Assembly: GCF_037392515.1 (NCBI RefSeq)
Contig: NC_090291.1
Location: 38,525,001 to 38,589,000, forward strand
DNA: 64,000 nt
From: Haliotis asinina
Lineage: Eukaryota > Mollusca > Gastropoda > Lepetellida > Haliotidae
Reading direction: 5' to 3'
Positions 45,651 to 57,341 of the stretch are shown piece after piece. The translations under genes were made by a program, and so were the position numbers. The notes under the pieces are model-generated. The model was not told where the DNA came from. It saw only the letters and a list, made by a program, of their open reading frames with translations, and did no database searches. Positions within the stretch are counted from its first letter, which is position 1; every line of letters begins with the position of its first letter.

Positions 45651-46385
45651 ATCAAACAAGACTATTATAAATCTCACACATATATAATTTACTAGACCTT
45701 GGTGGTGTGATTCAATAATAAAATATCTCCACCTCTAGTCCAACATGAACCTCTACTTCATGACACGATTGAGACTTACGTTTGAAAAGATTTATTATCA
45801 CTGTTTCAAACTTCAATCATAACTATTTTCATTACGCAGTGAGCAACCGGAACTCTCATATGTTGTTAGCAAATGGTTGTCTATTTCAGCACGCGCAGCA
45901 ATGCAACGGGTGATTTGTACCTTATCTAGTCGAATCCAAAAACAGAGAAACAACAGTGAGTATCTTTACGTCAGTCCTTATATTGTGCTGTTTGGATATA
46001 CATCCCCACCCGGGACTTCTTACTATACCCTGCAATGTCCTTGTTGAGGGGGATACAGAAGCGAGTTCCGTCCGCAAAATCCTTTGAAGCTGCATGCAGA
46101 CTTAAGCAACTAATATCTGAATCCACGTGAATCATTTCTCATTCTCGTACACTGATTGATTTGATACTTGTCACATGTTTGATTAAAGTACAGAATTAGG
46201 GAGTAGTAGATCCAGTATGTAGTGAGCATTGCCCGGTGTTTGCTGACATTGAATCAGCTATACAGAAAGAAACGTGCTACAAGCGGATTATTCTTGAGTG
46301 AATACAGAACGCATGGAACAAGCTGTAACTAACGACTAACAGGCTAACGGAGACTGCACAAATCGATCTGATAGCAAATCGACTG
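45651..46385. other. Intergenic, no feature recognised
   Basis: No domain or repeat recognised. Confidence 0.5.
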
Positions 46386-46388
46386 ACC

Positions 46389-46435
46389 GACTACTTACTT
46401 ACTTTCTTACTTACATACTTACTTATACTTACTTA

Positions 46436-46493
<58 letters not shown>

Positions 46494-46497
46494 TACT
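46389..46497. repeat. (ACTT)n/(GCTT)n microsatellite
   Basis: About 110 bp of tetranucleotides: ACTT-rich on both sides with an uninterrupted GCTT block of about 14 units in the middle. Confidence 0.95.
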
Positions 46498-46803
46498 CAC
46501 GTTTGCGACGCGATCATACCAAACAAACCCATCCTGATAAGACCAAGTTACATATCATGGATGAATAATGAAATACGCTCACATAAGAAAACGTAATGGG
46601 CAACACAAAATCGACAAGAGAACTAACCCTCCGCTCGAATAGCAAAAAGTCAGATCTGTCAGAAATAACTAGTCAGTAATATCTTCTGTATGTAAAGCTA
46701 AAAACAGTACACAAACAAAATCGATATAGCAATAAGTCAACCAACTGATACACAACATGCCGACATGGTTTCAAGCTAAAAAAGTAAGGGCATTTTTTGT
46801 GAT

Positions 46804-47667
46804 GACCAATTCTAATCCGTATCTTCACGGGTTCCGACAAGCATGGGTTATTGAAGACCAATTCTAACCCGGATCTTCACGGGTTCCGACAAGCATGGGT
46901 TATTGAAGACCAATTCTAACCCGGATCTTCACGGGTTCCGACAAGCATGGGTTATTGAAGACCAATTCTAACCCGTATCTTCACGGGTTCCGACAAGCAT
47001 GGGTTATTGAAGACCAATTCTAATCCGTATCTTCACGGGTTCCGACAAGCATGGGTTATTGAAGACCAATTCTAATCCGTATCTTCACGGGTTCCGACAA
47101 GCATGGGTTATTGAAGACCAATTCTAACCCGTATCTTCACGGGTTCCGACAAGCATGGGTTATTGAAGACCAATTCTAACCCGGATCTTCACGGGTTCCG
47201 ACAAGCATGGGTTATTGAAGACCAATTCTAACCCGGATCTTCACGGGTTCCGACAAGCATGGGTTATTGAAGACCAATTCTAACCCGGATCTTCACGGGT
47301 TCCGACAAGCATGGGTTATTGAAGACCAATTCTAACCCGGATCTTCACGGGTTCCGACAAGCATGGGTTATTGAAGACCAATTCTAACCCGGATCTTCAC
47401 GGGTTCCGACAAGCATGGGTTATTGAAGACCAATTCTAACCCGGATCTTCACGGGTTCCGACAAGCATGGGTTATTGAAGACCAATTCTAACCCGGATCT
47501 TCACGGGTTCCGACAAGCATGGGTTATTGAAGACCAATTCTAATCCGTATCTTCACGGGTTCCGACAAGCATGGGTTATTGAAGACCAATTCTAATCCGT
47601 ATCTTCACGGGTTCCGACAAGCATGGGTTATTGAAGACCAATTCTAACCCGGATCTTCACGGGTTCC
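46804..47667. repeat. 52-bp minisatellite x 16.6 derived from the SINE
   Basis: The unit comprises GACCAATTCTAACCCGGATC, TTCACGGGTTCC and GACAAGCATGGGTTATTGAA. The same order occurs once in the long SINE (GACAAGCATGGGTTGCTGAA ... CTTCACGGG), so the array grew from that part. Units differ mainly at ACCCGG, ACCCGT or ATCCGT; units 8-14 are all ACCCGG. Confidence 0.95.
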
Positions 47668-48800
47668 CATTTAAGGAATTTACATACATGACATGACATA
47701 TGCTATCGTATGTTGTACCAGTTGAACCTGAGTGTTTGCGGTAGGGGCACGTGGCATCAGGACCATCTAGATGGAGTTGAAGTGTTGCAACTTTAAGTGC
47801 ATTATTGGTTAAAGAAAAAATACTTATAGCTGGGGAATCATATGTTGCTTCTGTGACGAAGTCAAGACTTAATCTTGAGCGATATCTGACAGTATGATAT
47901 CCTCCAAACGTTCACAGACTGTGGTCTGCATGTTATTAAGTGCTAAATCTTTCTGTGATATCGCTGCACTTCTACGTATCAGCACACTTAGCATTCAGTC
48001 TCCTGAGTATGAATGTGGCGTATATGCTTCAAAGTCAAAGATATTTTACTTCATTCTCAGATCATAATTTGAACTTGAGCAAACCTCTGGTGTCTTCACG
48101 GGGAAAACATTACTGAAAGAACAAATGAACCCAGCCTTGCTGACGATACAGTTAACAGTGCATGCAAATTAATATATTCAGGAATAGATAACAGACGGAT
48201 AATATTGATAAAGCTAAACCAATAAATGCAATGAATTTATTAATCCTCTCAACATGTTCCTTTCAAAAAGAAAACTGACATAATAATGTGGTTAGTGCAT
48301 ATAATATATAAATACAGAAGAACCGATCTATGGATATTGTGTAGGGAACACTGTTTCCCACATTCTCACGTGCACATTTATCACACCAATATTGATTTAC
48401 CTAATAAAAATATTTTATCCATACACATGATTTTGCCCTGATTTCGGTTGTTGGCGATCTGTAGCCCATTTTTGTGTTGTCTAGTCCTCTATGGTTAAAC
48501 TGCTTTAGACTTGATTAGACCGGTTTTTAATGAACATTTGTGATATACTAGTGGTTTTACTGTTTTACATCAACGGGGTTTTAGTTTCCAATTTTCTTGA
48601 TATACAATATCACGATATGACTGTGATATTGCCGATGGGACGACAAATACCAATTCACTCACTCACTACACATTGTTTACCAGTTGCAATAGTTTGCTGC
48701 CTGAACTTTGAAATCGTCTTCTTTGACTGACAGGTTTCCTCATTTCTTTGTCCCATCACCCCTGGTCCTCGTGTGGGTAAGACTGGTATTGAGGGTATCA
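47668..48800. other. Intergenic, no feature recognised
   Basis: AT-rich with short frames only. Confidence 0.5.
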
Positions 48801-48804
48801 GCAT

Positions 48805-49960
48805 TACGCGAGTGTGTGTTTAAATTTATCGTCACACTAACAGTATTTCAGCTATATCGTGACGAGAGAAAGCCATACGTCAAGGACAAATATGTATCAA
48901 CTGAATAACATTCTGTAGTCAGAGGACAGTATAATTATATAACAACTAGATGTTTTAGATGATTTAAGTGGTTTCAAATCTAGTGTAAGGGTAAATGAAA
49001 TAAATCAGTAAGCTATCACTTTACAAACGCAATACAAAAAGGCCTAGAGGACTGTGAGCAACAGAAGACAGGCCACCACACTAGGAACCCATGGGGACTC
49101 ACAGTACTTCAACTTCCTGCACTAGCTGGATTTGTACCATCTTTTCAGTTGCTAGCGATTGTATGCAGTGTCAGCCATTATTTAAATGATAGATGTGGAC
49201 AGTCCTTGAATTATGTAACCACTCAGGAGGACAATAATTTTACAATACTTAAACTCCATCATGGGCAACACAGTGAAACTCTTCAGTACTGTTACCATTC
49301 GGACAGTCGCAGTTCTCTTGGATTGCGCAGTGTCAACCTGTTGTATTTACACCCTCTCAAAATAGTTTTACAGTATTTCAACCCTCATCAAGGATATAGT
49401 CACAACCAAAACTGAATTCTAAGTTCATAACCACAAGATACCTATAATATAAAATAACGTCCAATTTTATCAATCAATTTAATTTCTTTTAAAAGGGTCA
49501 TGCATAAATGAGAACTAATTTGTTAATAAAAGATCCGATTCTCCACAGAAGATGATTTTGAAGTATTTGTCCTCTGTAATGTAAAAATACACATAATCAT
49601 GTTCGACATAGTTGACTGTGTTCTTTCATCACAAAAGATACAAAACGGGGGATCCTCACCTTTCGATAAATACTTAGGTACTTATGCATATCTGCTGTGG
49701 CCAATACGACATCGTCTCAAGATAACCTCCTCAAACCTGGACTGACAACCCAAGTGTAATCGTTAGTTGGTTATAATAGCATGTGACCTATTTATTCCTA
49801 CTTGGGTGTCCCACTTCCTTTGCAGTAAATCCTTGATTTAACACCTGATTACAGTCTTAAAGTCACTGTACAGGATAAGAAGTGTCCCAGTTTTGGAGAG
49901 TGCCGTTTTGGCTGCAGCATAAACCACGGTGTTTCCAGTTATACCAACCGTTCGTGATCA
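48805..49960 (-). mobile_element. LINE copy: 3' UTR plus decayed RNase H region
   Basis: Low end GTTTAAATTTATCGTCACAC, GGAACCCATGGGGACTCACA, CTCAGGAGGACAATAATTTT. Bases 49500-49960 then match 58380-58760 of the long copy (GGCCAATACGACATC, CTTGGGTGTCCCACTTC), the RNase H C-terminal region. Its frames are broken. Confidence 0.87.
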
Positions 49961-50984
49961 ACTCGTGTTATTTCGGGACAAGCCGAATAGGGGGGTCTCG
50001 TGCCCCTCTCGAAGGATTTCATACTGACGTAGAAATATGAAAACTACTTCAAACGGTACTTAATGATGTATGCATCGATGTATGCATATATTGTACTGCT
50101 ATTTGTTTCACATAATTAAACCTCCTTGGTAGACTAAAAGAAGGGGATACACCTATTTGTTAAAGACATATTCTGACGTAATTATTACCACGTGCTCACC
50201 TTGTATTTCCATTTATATTTCTGAAAAGGGTTAATGATTACAAATGAGACTTGTTTTATCGAATGTGCAAATGAAATTTTTTTTAAAAAAAAAACAACAA
50301 AAACCCCAAAAACAAGCTACATTAAAATCCAAAACCAGAAACTCATAAAGGACTTTACAATATTTATCAAAATGAAAATTCGTGTAACCTTGCTGTCATA
50401 TACCAAATGGAACTTTAACTAATTTCGCCGAAATATATAGTAATGGCCAAAAAAAGTTAGACTAAAATGTTCCCAGAGATGTGAAATATATCCCCAGTGT
50501 TCAAGATTATTAGTTACACGGATATAATTTTGTTGTTTTAATACTGTAAGCGATTAATAATCACATTTCCTAAAACTGTCGGAAGCGCACGTACAATGAT
50601 CACCAGGCCGCAGCATCGTTGGACCAGTGAGAGCCGTTATGTCAACTAACACACGTGCGTGTATTTGAATCTCTCAGCGCCAATAGCATGATTACTGTTT
50701 TAAAAAACCATTAGACAACATGATTCTGTTAATTGTGTTTTGTGCTTTCAATATGACGATATGTATGTTTCATGATTTTTACACAAAAACAGAATGCCAT
50801 AAACGATTTAAGTCGTTAGGACTATCTTTATGCTTTTGCATGTATAAATTCAAGAGGAGGCAGCAGGTCACATCCCTGTAACAGCTTGTAAGGGAACTTT
50901 GGCAATGGTGAATAAAAAGGAGCATATTGGTTAGTGCCAACCATAAACCTGGCACTAGTAACATCCTAGGCGACAAGACCCGTG
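49961..50984. other. Intergenic, no feature recognised
   Basis: Contains an A-rich stretch at 50275-50310; nothing else recognised. Confidence 0.5.
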
Positions 50985-51228
50985 AAGGTCTCGGGGTAGA
51001 ATAGGCTTTCAGCAACCCATGCTTGTCATAAAAGGTGATTATGTTTGTCGTAAGAGGCGACTAACGGGATCGGGTGGTCAGGCTCGCTGACTTGGTTGAC
51101 ACATGTCATCGGTTCCCAGTTTCGCAGATCAATGCTCATACTGTTGATCACTGGATTGTCTGGTCCAGACTCGATTATTTACAGACCGCCGCCATATAGC
51201 TGAAATATTGCTGAGGACGGCGTAAATC
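50985..51228 (+). mobile_element. Long-type SINE copy
   Basis: From CCCGTGAAGGTCTCGGGGTA to GCTGAAATATTGCTGAGGAC and GGCGTAAA. Immediately after it, 51228-51290 repeats the CTCTTACGACAAGCATAGTC part in the opposite orientation. Confidence 0.92.
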
Positions 51229-51559
51229 TCTTACGACAAGCATAGTCGCCCTTTATGGCAAGCATGAGTTGCTGAAGGCTGCAACCAATAAAACAAACAT
51301 AATCACAATCATCACTTATGCATGACCTATAATATACATTACTGACTGTGAAAAAAACCCACTAAACAAAACCCCCAAAAGTATAAGCGTACAGTCGCGA
51401 ATAACAAGTGCAATATTTACAAGTTTCATTCCCTCGAAACAAAGCACCCATTGTAACGGAACTTTTCATTGGCTGGTTCATTTGCCGATACTCTGAGGGC
51501 TTACTGTGTGCATATAGAGATGGTCTGTTTGGCATTTTAGAAGTATGGTGAGGGATAAG

Positions 51560-51715
51560 AAAGATTCTTTATGGATAACAACGTATTTTATTGCATATGA
51601 TGCGACGTTTCGGTATAGACACATAAACCATTGTCATGCAAGAGTGACAACGGTAAAAGAATCCATACCGAAACGTCACATCACATGCAATAGAAGACGT
51701 TGTTGTCCAGAAAGA
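51560..51715. mobile_element. Foldback hairpin element, ~57-bp arms
   Basis: Arms 51562-51620 and 51654-51715 pair (GACGTTTCGGTATAG, TTATTGCATATGATG, ACAACGT) around a ~34-bp loop. It is a non-autonomous inverted-repeat element; GACGTTTCGGTA arms are seen in other molluscan repeats by recollection. Confidence 0.8.
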
Positions 51716-51790
51716 ATGTATATAGAGATGCTGGGTTTTGTAAATGCATGCTCTCTGCATTTGTGTTCGATCCGATCAACAAATACTAAG

Positions 51791-51917
51791 ATGGTGAACT
51801 ACTGCATGGCTGGAAACTGTCGTTCGTCGACAAAGCAGACAATCTGAGTCTGCACCGGTTTCCGTCTGATCCAGTCATCGGAAGAAAATGGACGCAGTTT
51901 GTTTGCAACCCACAAAC
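51791..51917 (+). pseudogene. THAP zinc-finger domain fragment
   Basis: Starts MVNYCMAGNCRSSTK and, one frame on, NLSLHRFPSDPVIGRKWTQF, giving the C-x4-C start, F-P-x-D-P and W of a THAP DNA-binding domain. A frameshift separates the two parts and the downstream zinc ligands are not found. It could be a P-element-like transposon relic or a host THAP gene fragment. Confidence 0.65.
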
Positions 51918-53046
51918 TTAATGACATGACATGTGTACAAGTACCACGCCAGCCTATCTGTGTAATTACACTATGTGATAGAGACAAAACTCAGGTGCAC
52001 GAGCCATATGGTGTATATCATGATAGGTGTTTCGTTTTAATGTTGCATGTGGTCAATGATTGATGTTGGGTATTGCATATTGTAATAAGCAGGCAGGCAG
52101 GCAGACAGACACATAGGTGTCAATAAAATAAGACATTGAGTTTTACCTGTGACACAATCAACATATGTTTCTATGTTTCCGTAGACATGTATTAAAACAT
52201 TTCAGTTTTCCAACTGAGCTATTTTTGACAATGATATAAGTATTGGTATTAGTACTACCTTCTTGAAAACTTGTTTTGCAAATCTGCAACCAAGCATGTG
52301 ACCAGTGTATTTTTAATACTGCAGGCCCAAGATGCTTGTAATTACAAGAAACATCTCTTGTTCTCCAACTTCGACCGCAGTCACCTTGCCGGTTGAAGCC
52401 GCGCCAACCTAATCACTACGCATGCGCTTACGGCGCTGTGGTGAGATTAGTGAATCGTTTGAACTCCGTTTCCGGGTTCTTTTCATCGCGTTACTTTTCA
52501 ACTATATACACTAAATTTGCAATTTTGATAATTTGTTACTCTAAGACCATACCAAAAGTTATCAGAATGTGTAAAGTTGTGTTATGCGTTGCATATGACC
52601 TCACCAACGATTATTTTAGATGTTCCTAAACACTTTCACGTTTAATTGTTTTAACTTTCAGAAATCACCACAAACTTTTTATTAAGTCCGAAATCATAGG
52701 AATGACTCTCCTTACAATTTTACACACTATTATATTATTATATAATTGGAAAATGGTGACTTTAAATGGTTTGTCTTTGTCTGAAGCCAGAATTTCATTT
52801 AAACCTTTATTTTTGACATGTTTCTAACTCACTGTTACTCGTTTAGTTCGGCATGGTCGAAAATAACTCATCTGAAAAAGATGCATTTCACCTAAACATG
52901 AATATATTTGCAGTTTTTCGTGATTCGCATACAGCTGTGTTGTTAAGCTTTCCTGTAACACATATTTGTGATAGTTTTTAAGTAATTCGTAACGGTAGGA
53001 GGGTAACGTTTGTTTTGGTTTTCAGTATAAATCTAACGTTTATGAA
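51918..53046. other. Intergenic, no feature recognised
   Basis: A short GCAG/ACAG microsatellite occurs at 52089-52112; otherwise AT-rich, with a small GC-richer patch near 52380-52450. Confidence 0.5.
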
Positions 53047-53579
53047 TTAGACTGTGATTTCCGTTAAACGTAAAGTGAAGCCATTGCTTAGGTGTAGGCG
53101 ATCAGGCTGTACTCCTTCTTGTCTCTCTAGAAACCTGATAATGGTAGAACCATCCACCACAAGCTGAAAAGTGAAAAACGGGTGCCGTTACATAAAGGAA
53201 AACAGTTTGAGTAAACAGTGGTCATGAAACATATGCCGTATGTTCTATATACAAGTGGTTTCTAGCATTGAGGAGAACGCGTGAGACACAAACACTATCT
53301 TGAACAAAAGTGAAAGTCGATAAAAATTGGTCTTACGATGACAGCACAACAATAGTGTCACACAAGAAATCTGATGTTACCATGTACACGCCCTTAGACA
53401 GAGATATCTGGATCTCACTCTCCTCTCCGACGGTTAATGGCTGTGGCGCTGACATCTCTTTACCCCAACGATGGCGAAATTTCGCATTGATCACTGTCAC
53501 ATTTTTGAATTTCCCAAAGGTAAAACGGAAATCTGAATGGAAGGTCACGTCCTCACCTGCCCACAGATTCACCGAACAC
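53047..53579 (-). CDS. Galectin-domain exons of a third lectin copy
   Basis: Exon 53381-53579 (199 nt, phase 2 to 0) encodes CSVNLWAGEDVTFHSDFRF, then VTVINAKFRHRWGKEM, with H, R, N, W and E at galectin positions. Exon 53047-53163 (phase 0) encodes LVVDGSTIIRFLERQEGVQP and ends LTEITV plus TAA. Both have canonical splice sites and correspond to exons 5 and 6 of the gene at 37356. The galectin N-terminal exon and the CCP exon are not visible upstream, where a LINE has inserted, so the copy is probably incomplete, although these two exons are unbroken. Confidence 0.82.
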
Positions 53580-53855
53580 CTGTAACAAAACACAATCGCG
53601 ATATAAATAAAAGAAGGGGTTAAGCTGGCCAATTAGAGAGTGTTGTTTGTGAAGGGTTGATCAGTGTCGTGTAAGGGATTAAATGAACTTCATAAAAAGG
53701 GATACAGAGGATAATTGTCCTCCCTGGTTTCGCCTTTTTATCTGTTTGGGTTCGCAACAGAGACTGAATTTATTATTATTTTACGACGATGGCATAAAGG
53801 AAAACAGTTTGTGTAAACAGTGGTTATGAAACATATGCCGTATTTTCTATATACA
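53194..53855. repeat. Direct duplication of ~62 bp flanking the galectin exon
   Basis: Bases 53194-53255 and 53793-53855 are near-identical (CATAAAGGAAAACAGTTTG, AACATATGCCGTAT), 600 bp apart, on both sides of the exon at 53381. Confidence 0.85.
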
Positions 53856-54129
53856 GGCGTATTGGTCATTCTAAATATTTCCATGAGTACCTATTGAACT
53901 GTGAGGATCCCCCAAAGTGTACCCATTGTGCTGAAATATGCACGGTCAATCCAAAATGTCCACAAAATAATAAAATAATCTAAGCAATGGAGTTAATTTG
54001 TATCAATTCTATCGTTTACTTGAAACATGGGGAAAGTCGTGTAAGAGTGAATTTTGGGAGATAAATGAAAGTTATGAGAAACGAAACATTATTTTTAAAA
54101 GAATAGTAACTTAACGTATAAAATATTGT

Positions 54130-55244
54130 TTAGATGTCATGTTGATCTACAAAAGTTTTACCATTAGACCATCACAGTTTTTCTCTTGTTCTAAAATGGA
54201 TTTTACCGAACCAAATTCTAAAGCAAGCAACTCGTCATTCACATTATATAGTTATAATCCACAACACAGGTCAACTTCCCTCAGACAGTTAACGATGAAA
54301 TGCACGCTCACACGGGAAAACAGATCTTTCAGATTTCTCGCATCATACAGTGAATCCTTTGCAATCTAATAGTCCACACAGTCAAGCAGAATGTGCTTGA
54401 TAGTGAACACGTAATTCCAAGAGATACACATGGGACCTCCATCCCCATCCGTTTTCAGCAGGTAGTCAGGACAAAACCGACTGTGGCCAATACATCCATC
54501 GTCGTAAAATCACCCGACAACAGCCGGTAGGTATAACTATTGGCTTCAGTTCATGAAGTTTACTTCTGCCTACTTGGTTCACCCACCTTTTTCGCATAGG
54601 GCCTGGAGTATAGCTTTTGACAGTGAGTTTGAAATCAATCACTGTACGGAGTAAGCAGTGGAGATAAGGCTTGTCAAGAGTTGCTTTAGCTGCAGCATCG
54701 GCGTTTGTGTTACCTGCTCTACCGACGTGACCCGGCAACAACAGAGGACGATGTCACACGAGTCAATAGTAAGATCGTTGTAAATTTCTAAACTGTCTAG
54801 GAAAATAGGGTGACTTGTGCTTGAAGGCAAGATAATGAATCTGTGATAACAATGAAGTGTTTAGTATGGTTCTTTTGTTTAATAGAGGTCAAAGCTGTGA
54901 AGATAGCAGTGGTCCCAGCAGTGAAAATTGGGCTATTGTCGGGATCTTGGATTCATTGATTCTCTAGCAACTTGGCCATCATCCTTGGATACGTCTGTGC
55001 AAATGGATCTGTGAGTGTAACTGGTTGTATTCCTGTAGGAACATCAAGTGATTAGTTTTGGAATTCTTCAGGGGAAAGTTCGTTAACCTTCGCATATAGA
55101 CTGGCAACCTAAGAGGTCTTTGATGCTCCTTGAAAGAGCCTGAGGGTCCCGGAATTTGGCCTCCTCTACTACCTTGGGAGTACCATCTAAAGACAGGTCT
55201 GTATCCTTGTGTGGTTTGCATTTACGACAAAAGCGAATCACACC
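54130..55244 (-). mobile_element. 5'-truncated LINE (late RT and RNase H) inserted in a lectin EGF exon
   Basis: On the minus strand FCRKCKPHK starts at the break with the EGF exon, followed by decayed RT and an RNase H region (LPGHVGRAGNTNADAAAKA). It is a diverged relative of the copy at 57734-61620. The usual CACT-repeat tail is not seen; the low end is uncertain. Confidence 0.8.
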
Positions 55245-55577
55245 ACAAGGATCAGTGAGAGCCTAGAAATATAACACAGAAATGCAAATGTGACACTGTT
55301 GAGTGAAATATGACTTAAATACGTTAATTTCGATTATAATGGTTCTGTACTGACTACACTACTTCCTCTTCCCACACAGAAGGACTAGAATATGAAGACT
55401 TTTCCCTTCCTTCATCCTGTGAAGCACTGCAAGAAGCTCTGGACAATTTGGCAAACCTCCTGGAATATACTCAGGCATTAGTCATAACATCTTATCAGAT
55501 TTGAAGCAAGACTGAGTGTATCTGGTACTTAATTTTCCTTCCCTGCTCATTAGAATGGAGTGATACCAGACCAGACC
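55242..55577 (-). pseudogene. Broken EGF exon and upstream intron of the third lectin copy
   Basis: Minus-strand TTTCTAG then ALTDPCGV matches exon 2 of the paralogues, but after about 20 bases it runs into LINE sequence. The intron upstream (55263-55577) is a near-perfect inverted copy of 61991-62304. Confidence 0.85.
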
Positions 55578-56030
55578 ATCTGTGGACCCTCAATGGGCGA
55601 TGGTGAGATCTAAATGTAGGTTAAAAGCTCTCAATGCGATCTTTCTTCCAAATACCTAGCTATGACAAAGGTCACATTGATACATGCAGGCCGGGACTTT
55701 CTGCTGCAGAAAATTTCTTTTCAGTCAAAGTTTTTACCAAAATGTGATAGGTTGTTCCTCATTACAAATGTCTTGACTAGGCGTTACTCCAATGTTTGCC
55801 AAGAGGTCTGTGCCAGAAGGCGGTGGCTCATGAGCCAATTTGGAGATGATGACTTCCGAATAATGTATGCCTCCAAGTTCTTGTCAAGGACCGAAACAGT
55901 GAGGCATTGAATTGGTAAATAAATACAGCTACTCATATCATATTCTTCTGTGCTTTATGATAATTTCCTTGTTGATATTCCGAGGTGGAGTGGGGTTGCT
56001 GAATGATTTCTTTCCATCATGGATTAGATG
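55578..56030. other. Spacer, no feature recognised
   Basis: No lectin exon 1 was found here for the third copy. Confidence 0.5.
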
Positions 56031-56440
56031 AAATATTTCCGAGATATATGCTGACTCATGAGCTCGATTCAGAGTAATCGTTGGAAAGATAAATTATCTT
56101 TAAAACACATTCCATTTGCCATTACTAAGGCCATTTCTGGAATATGTGGAGAAGTGTCGAACGTCACCCGTCTTCGTAGTGGCTCGTTACTGGTCACGTG
56201 TGTATGGAGACTGCAATCTCTGAATCTGATACCAATGAAACATTTGCTAACATTGAGATTGCTGTGTCTGTGCACAGAACATTAAACTCCTGTTCGTTCG
56301 TGACAAAGAGCGATGAAGAGGACATTTCTACAGATCTATGTGAACAGGCACTAAAACATTTTACAGTGAAGAGAGAGGGTGCCATTACTAACACCAACAC
56401 CTTCATCTTGATATTTTTACGTTCAACTATTTCAACATCA
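56031..56440 (+). mobile_element. LINE ORF1-like relic
   Basis: Plus-strand frames give TKAISGICGEVSNVTRLRSG, then VHRTLNSCSF and REGAITNTNTFILIF. This matches the pattern (G-x-V-LRSG-LLV, HRSLN, TNT-IL-F) seen in first ORFs of I/Jockey-type LINEs. It has at least one frame change. Confidence 0.65.
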
Positions 56441-56572
56441 ATTAAAGAAGACTATCGGAGAAGAGGTGTCCTCAATCCACTCCGCTGTTATAATGTCAGA
56501 CATAATGATCATCTGTCCACCCAGAGCAATAAATATTTAAACACTCACATATATTCTGTAAAAGAAACTTTT

Positions 56573-56734
56573 CACAATTCATCCATCAAAAAAGTTCAGT
56601 ATTTGATGCATTCCTGTAGCGTATGCTACCTCATAGGTAGCATACGCTTAGTCCTAACTTAAATCATGATAGTATACTTGGCAATTCTTACCGGAATACA
56701 TCAAATATTGCACTTTATTGATGGATGAATTGTG
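56573..56734. repeat. Hairpin element with nested perfect stem
   Basis: Outer arms CACAATTCATCCATCAA (56573) and its complement (56718-56734) pair with few mismatches over ~45 bp. Inside lies a perfect 13-bp stem GCGTATGCTACCT with a 3-base loop (56619-56647). Confidence 0.85.
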
Positions 56735-57032
56735 AACTATGTGAAAATATTATATTATGTAAAATATTTATTGCTATGGGTGGCCAGATGATCATGCTTC
56801 TTTGTTTCAGTGAAGTTTACTCAGAAATGTCACACGTTGGTACACTACACTTATAACGGGATGGTGATTGATGGTGGCATACCTGATATTAGTAGTATGC
56901 CCTGATGCTGATGCCTTATTCATTGTGGCCATTCTTTTACAAGTGAAGCATTTCATTTGAAAACTTTTAGTGAACTAGATAAGGATATCTAGATAACACA
57001 GAGAAAAGGGGAGACACAGGCACGGTTGAAGA

Positions 57033-57341
57033 ATGGGTTTGGTACATCACTCTACTCAACTTGTGCTTCTCCTTTGTGGAGTAAGTGGTTTTGTCATGTG
57101 TCAGAACTGCTTTGGGGATCCAGTACAGCATGGCAAGTACATGGAACACCAGGTGTTCAGGAAGTTCGGGAGTCCGTCTCTATACGAGTGTGTGTCTGAA
57201 TGCCTTACGTCCTCCGTATGCCGCTCATTTGCTTTTCAACACAAGACACAGACATGTTTTCTAAACAATAACAGCAGTGCTCAACTGAACATTTCTCTAA
57301 GATCTGGTTTCGACTTCAGTGATATCCAGCAATGGACCAAG
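57033..57341 (+). CDS. Lectin paralogue exon 1: signal peptide and PAN/Apple-like domain
   Basis: ATG at 57033, leader LVLLLCGVSGFVM, then CQNCFGDPVQHGKYMEHQ, YECVSECLTSSVC and FAFQHKTQTCFLNNNSS, ending QQWTK before GTAAGT. Confidence 0.91.

Noticed and set aside
56198-56662. 154-codon plus-strand gene
   Set aside because: Its first half matches a LINE ORF1 pattern, which begins upstream in another frame, and its second half runs into a hairpin element.
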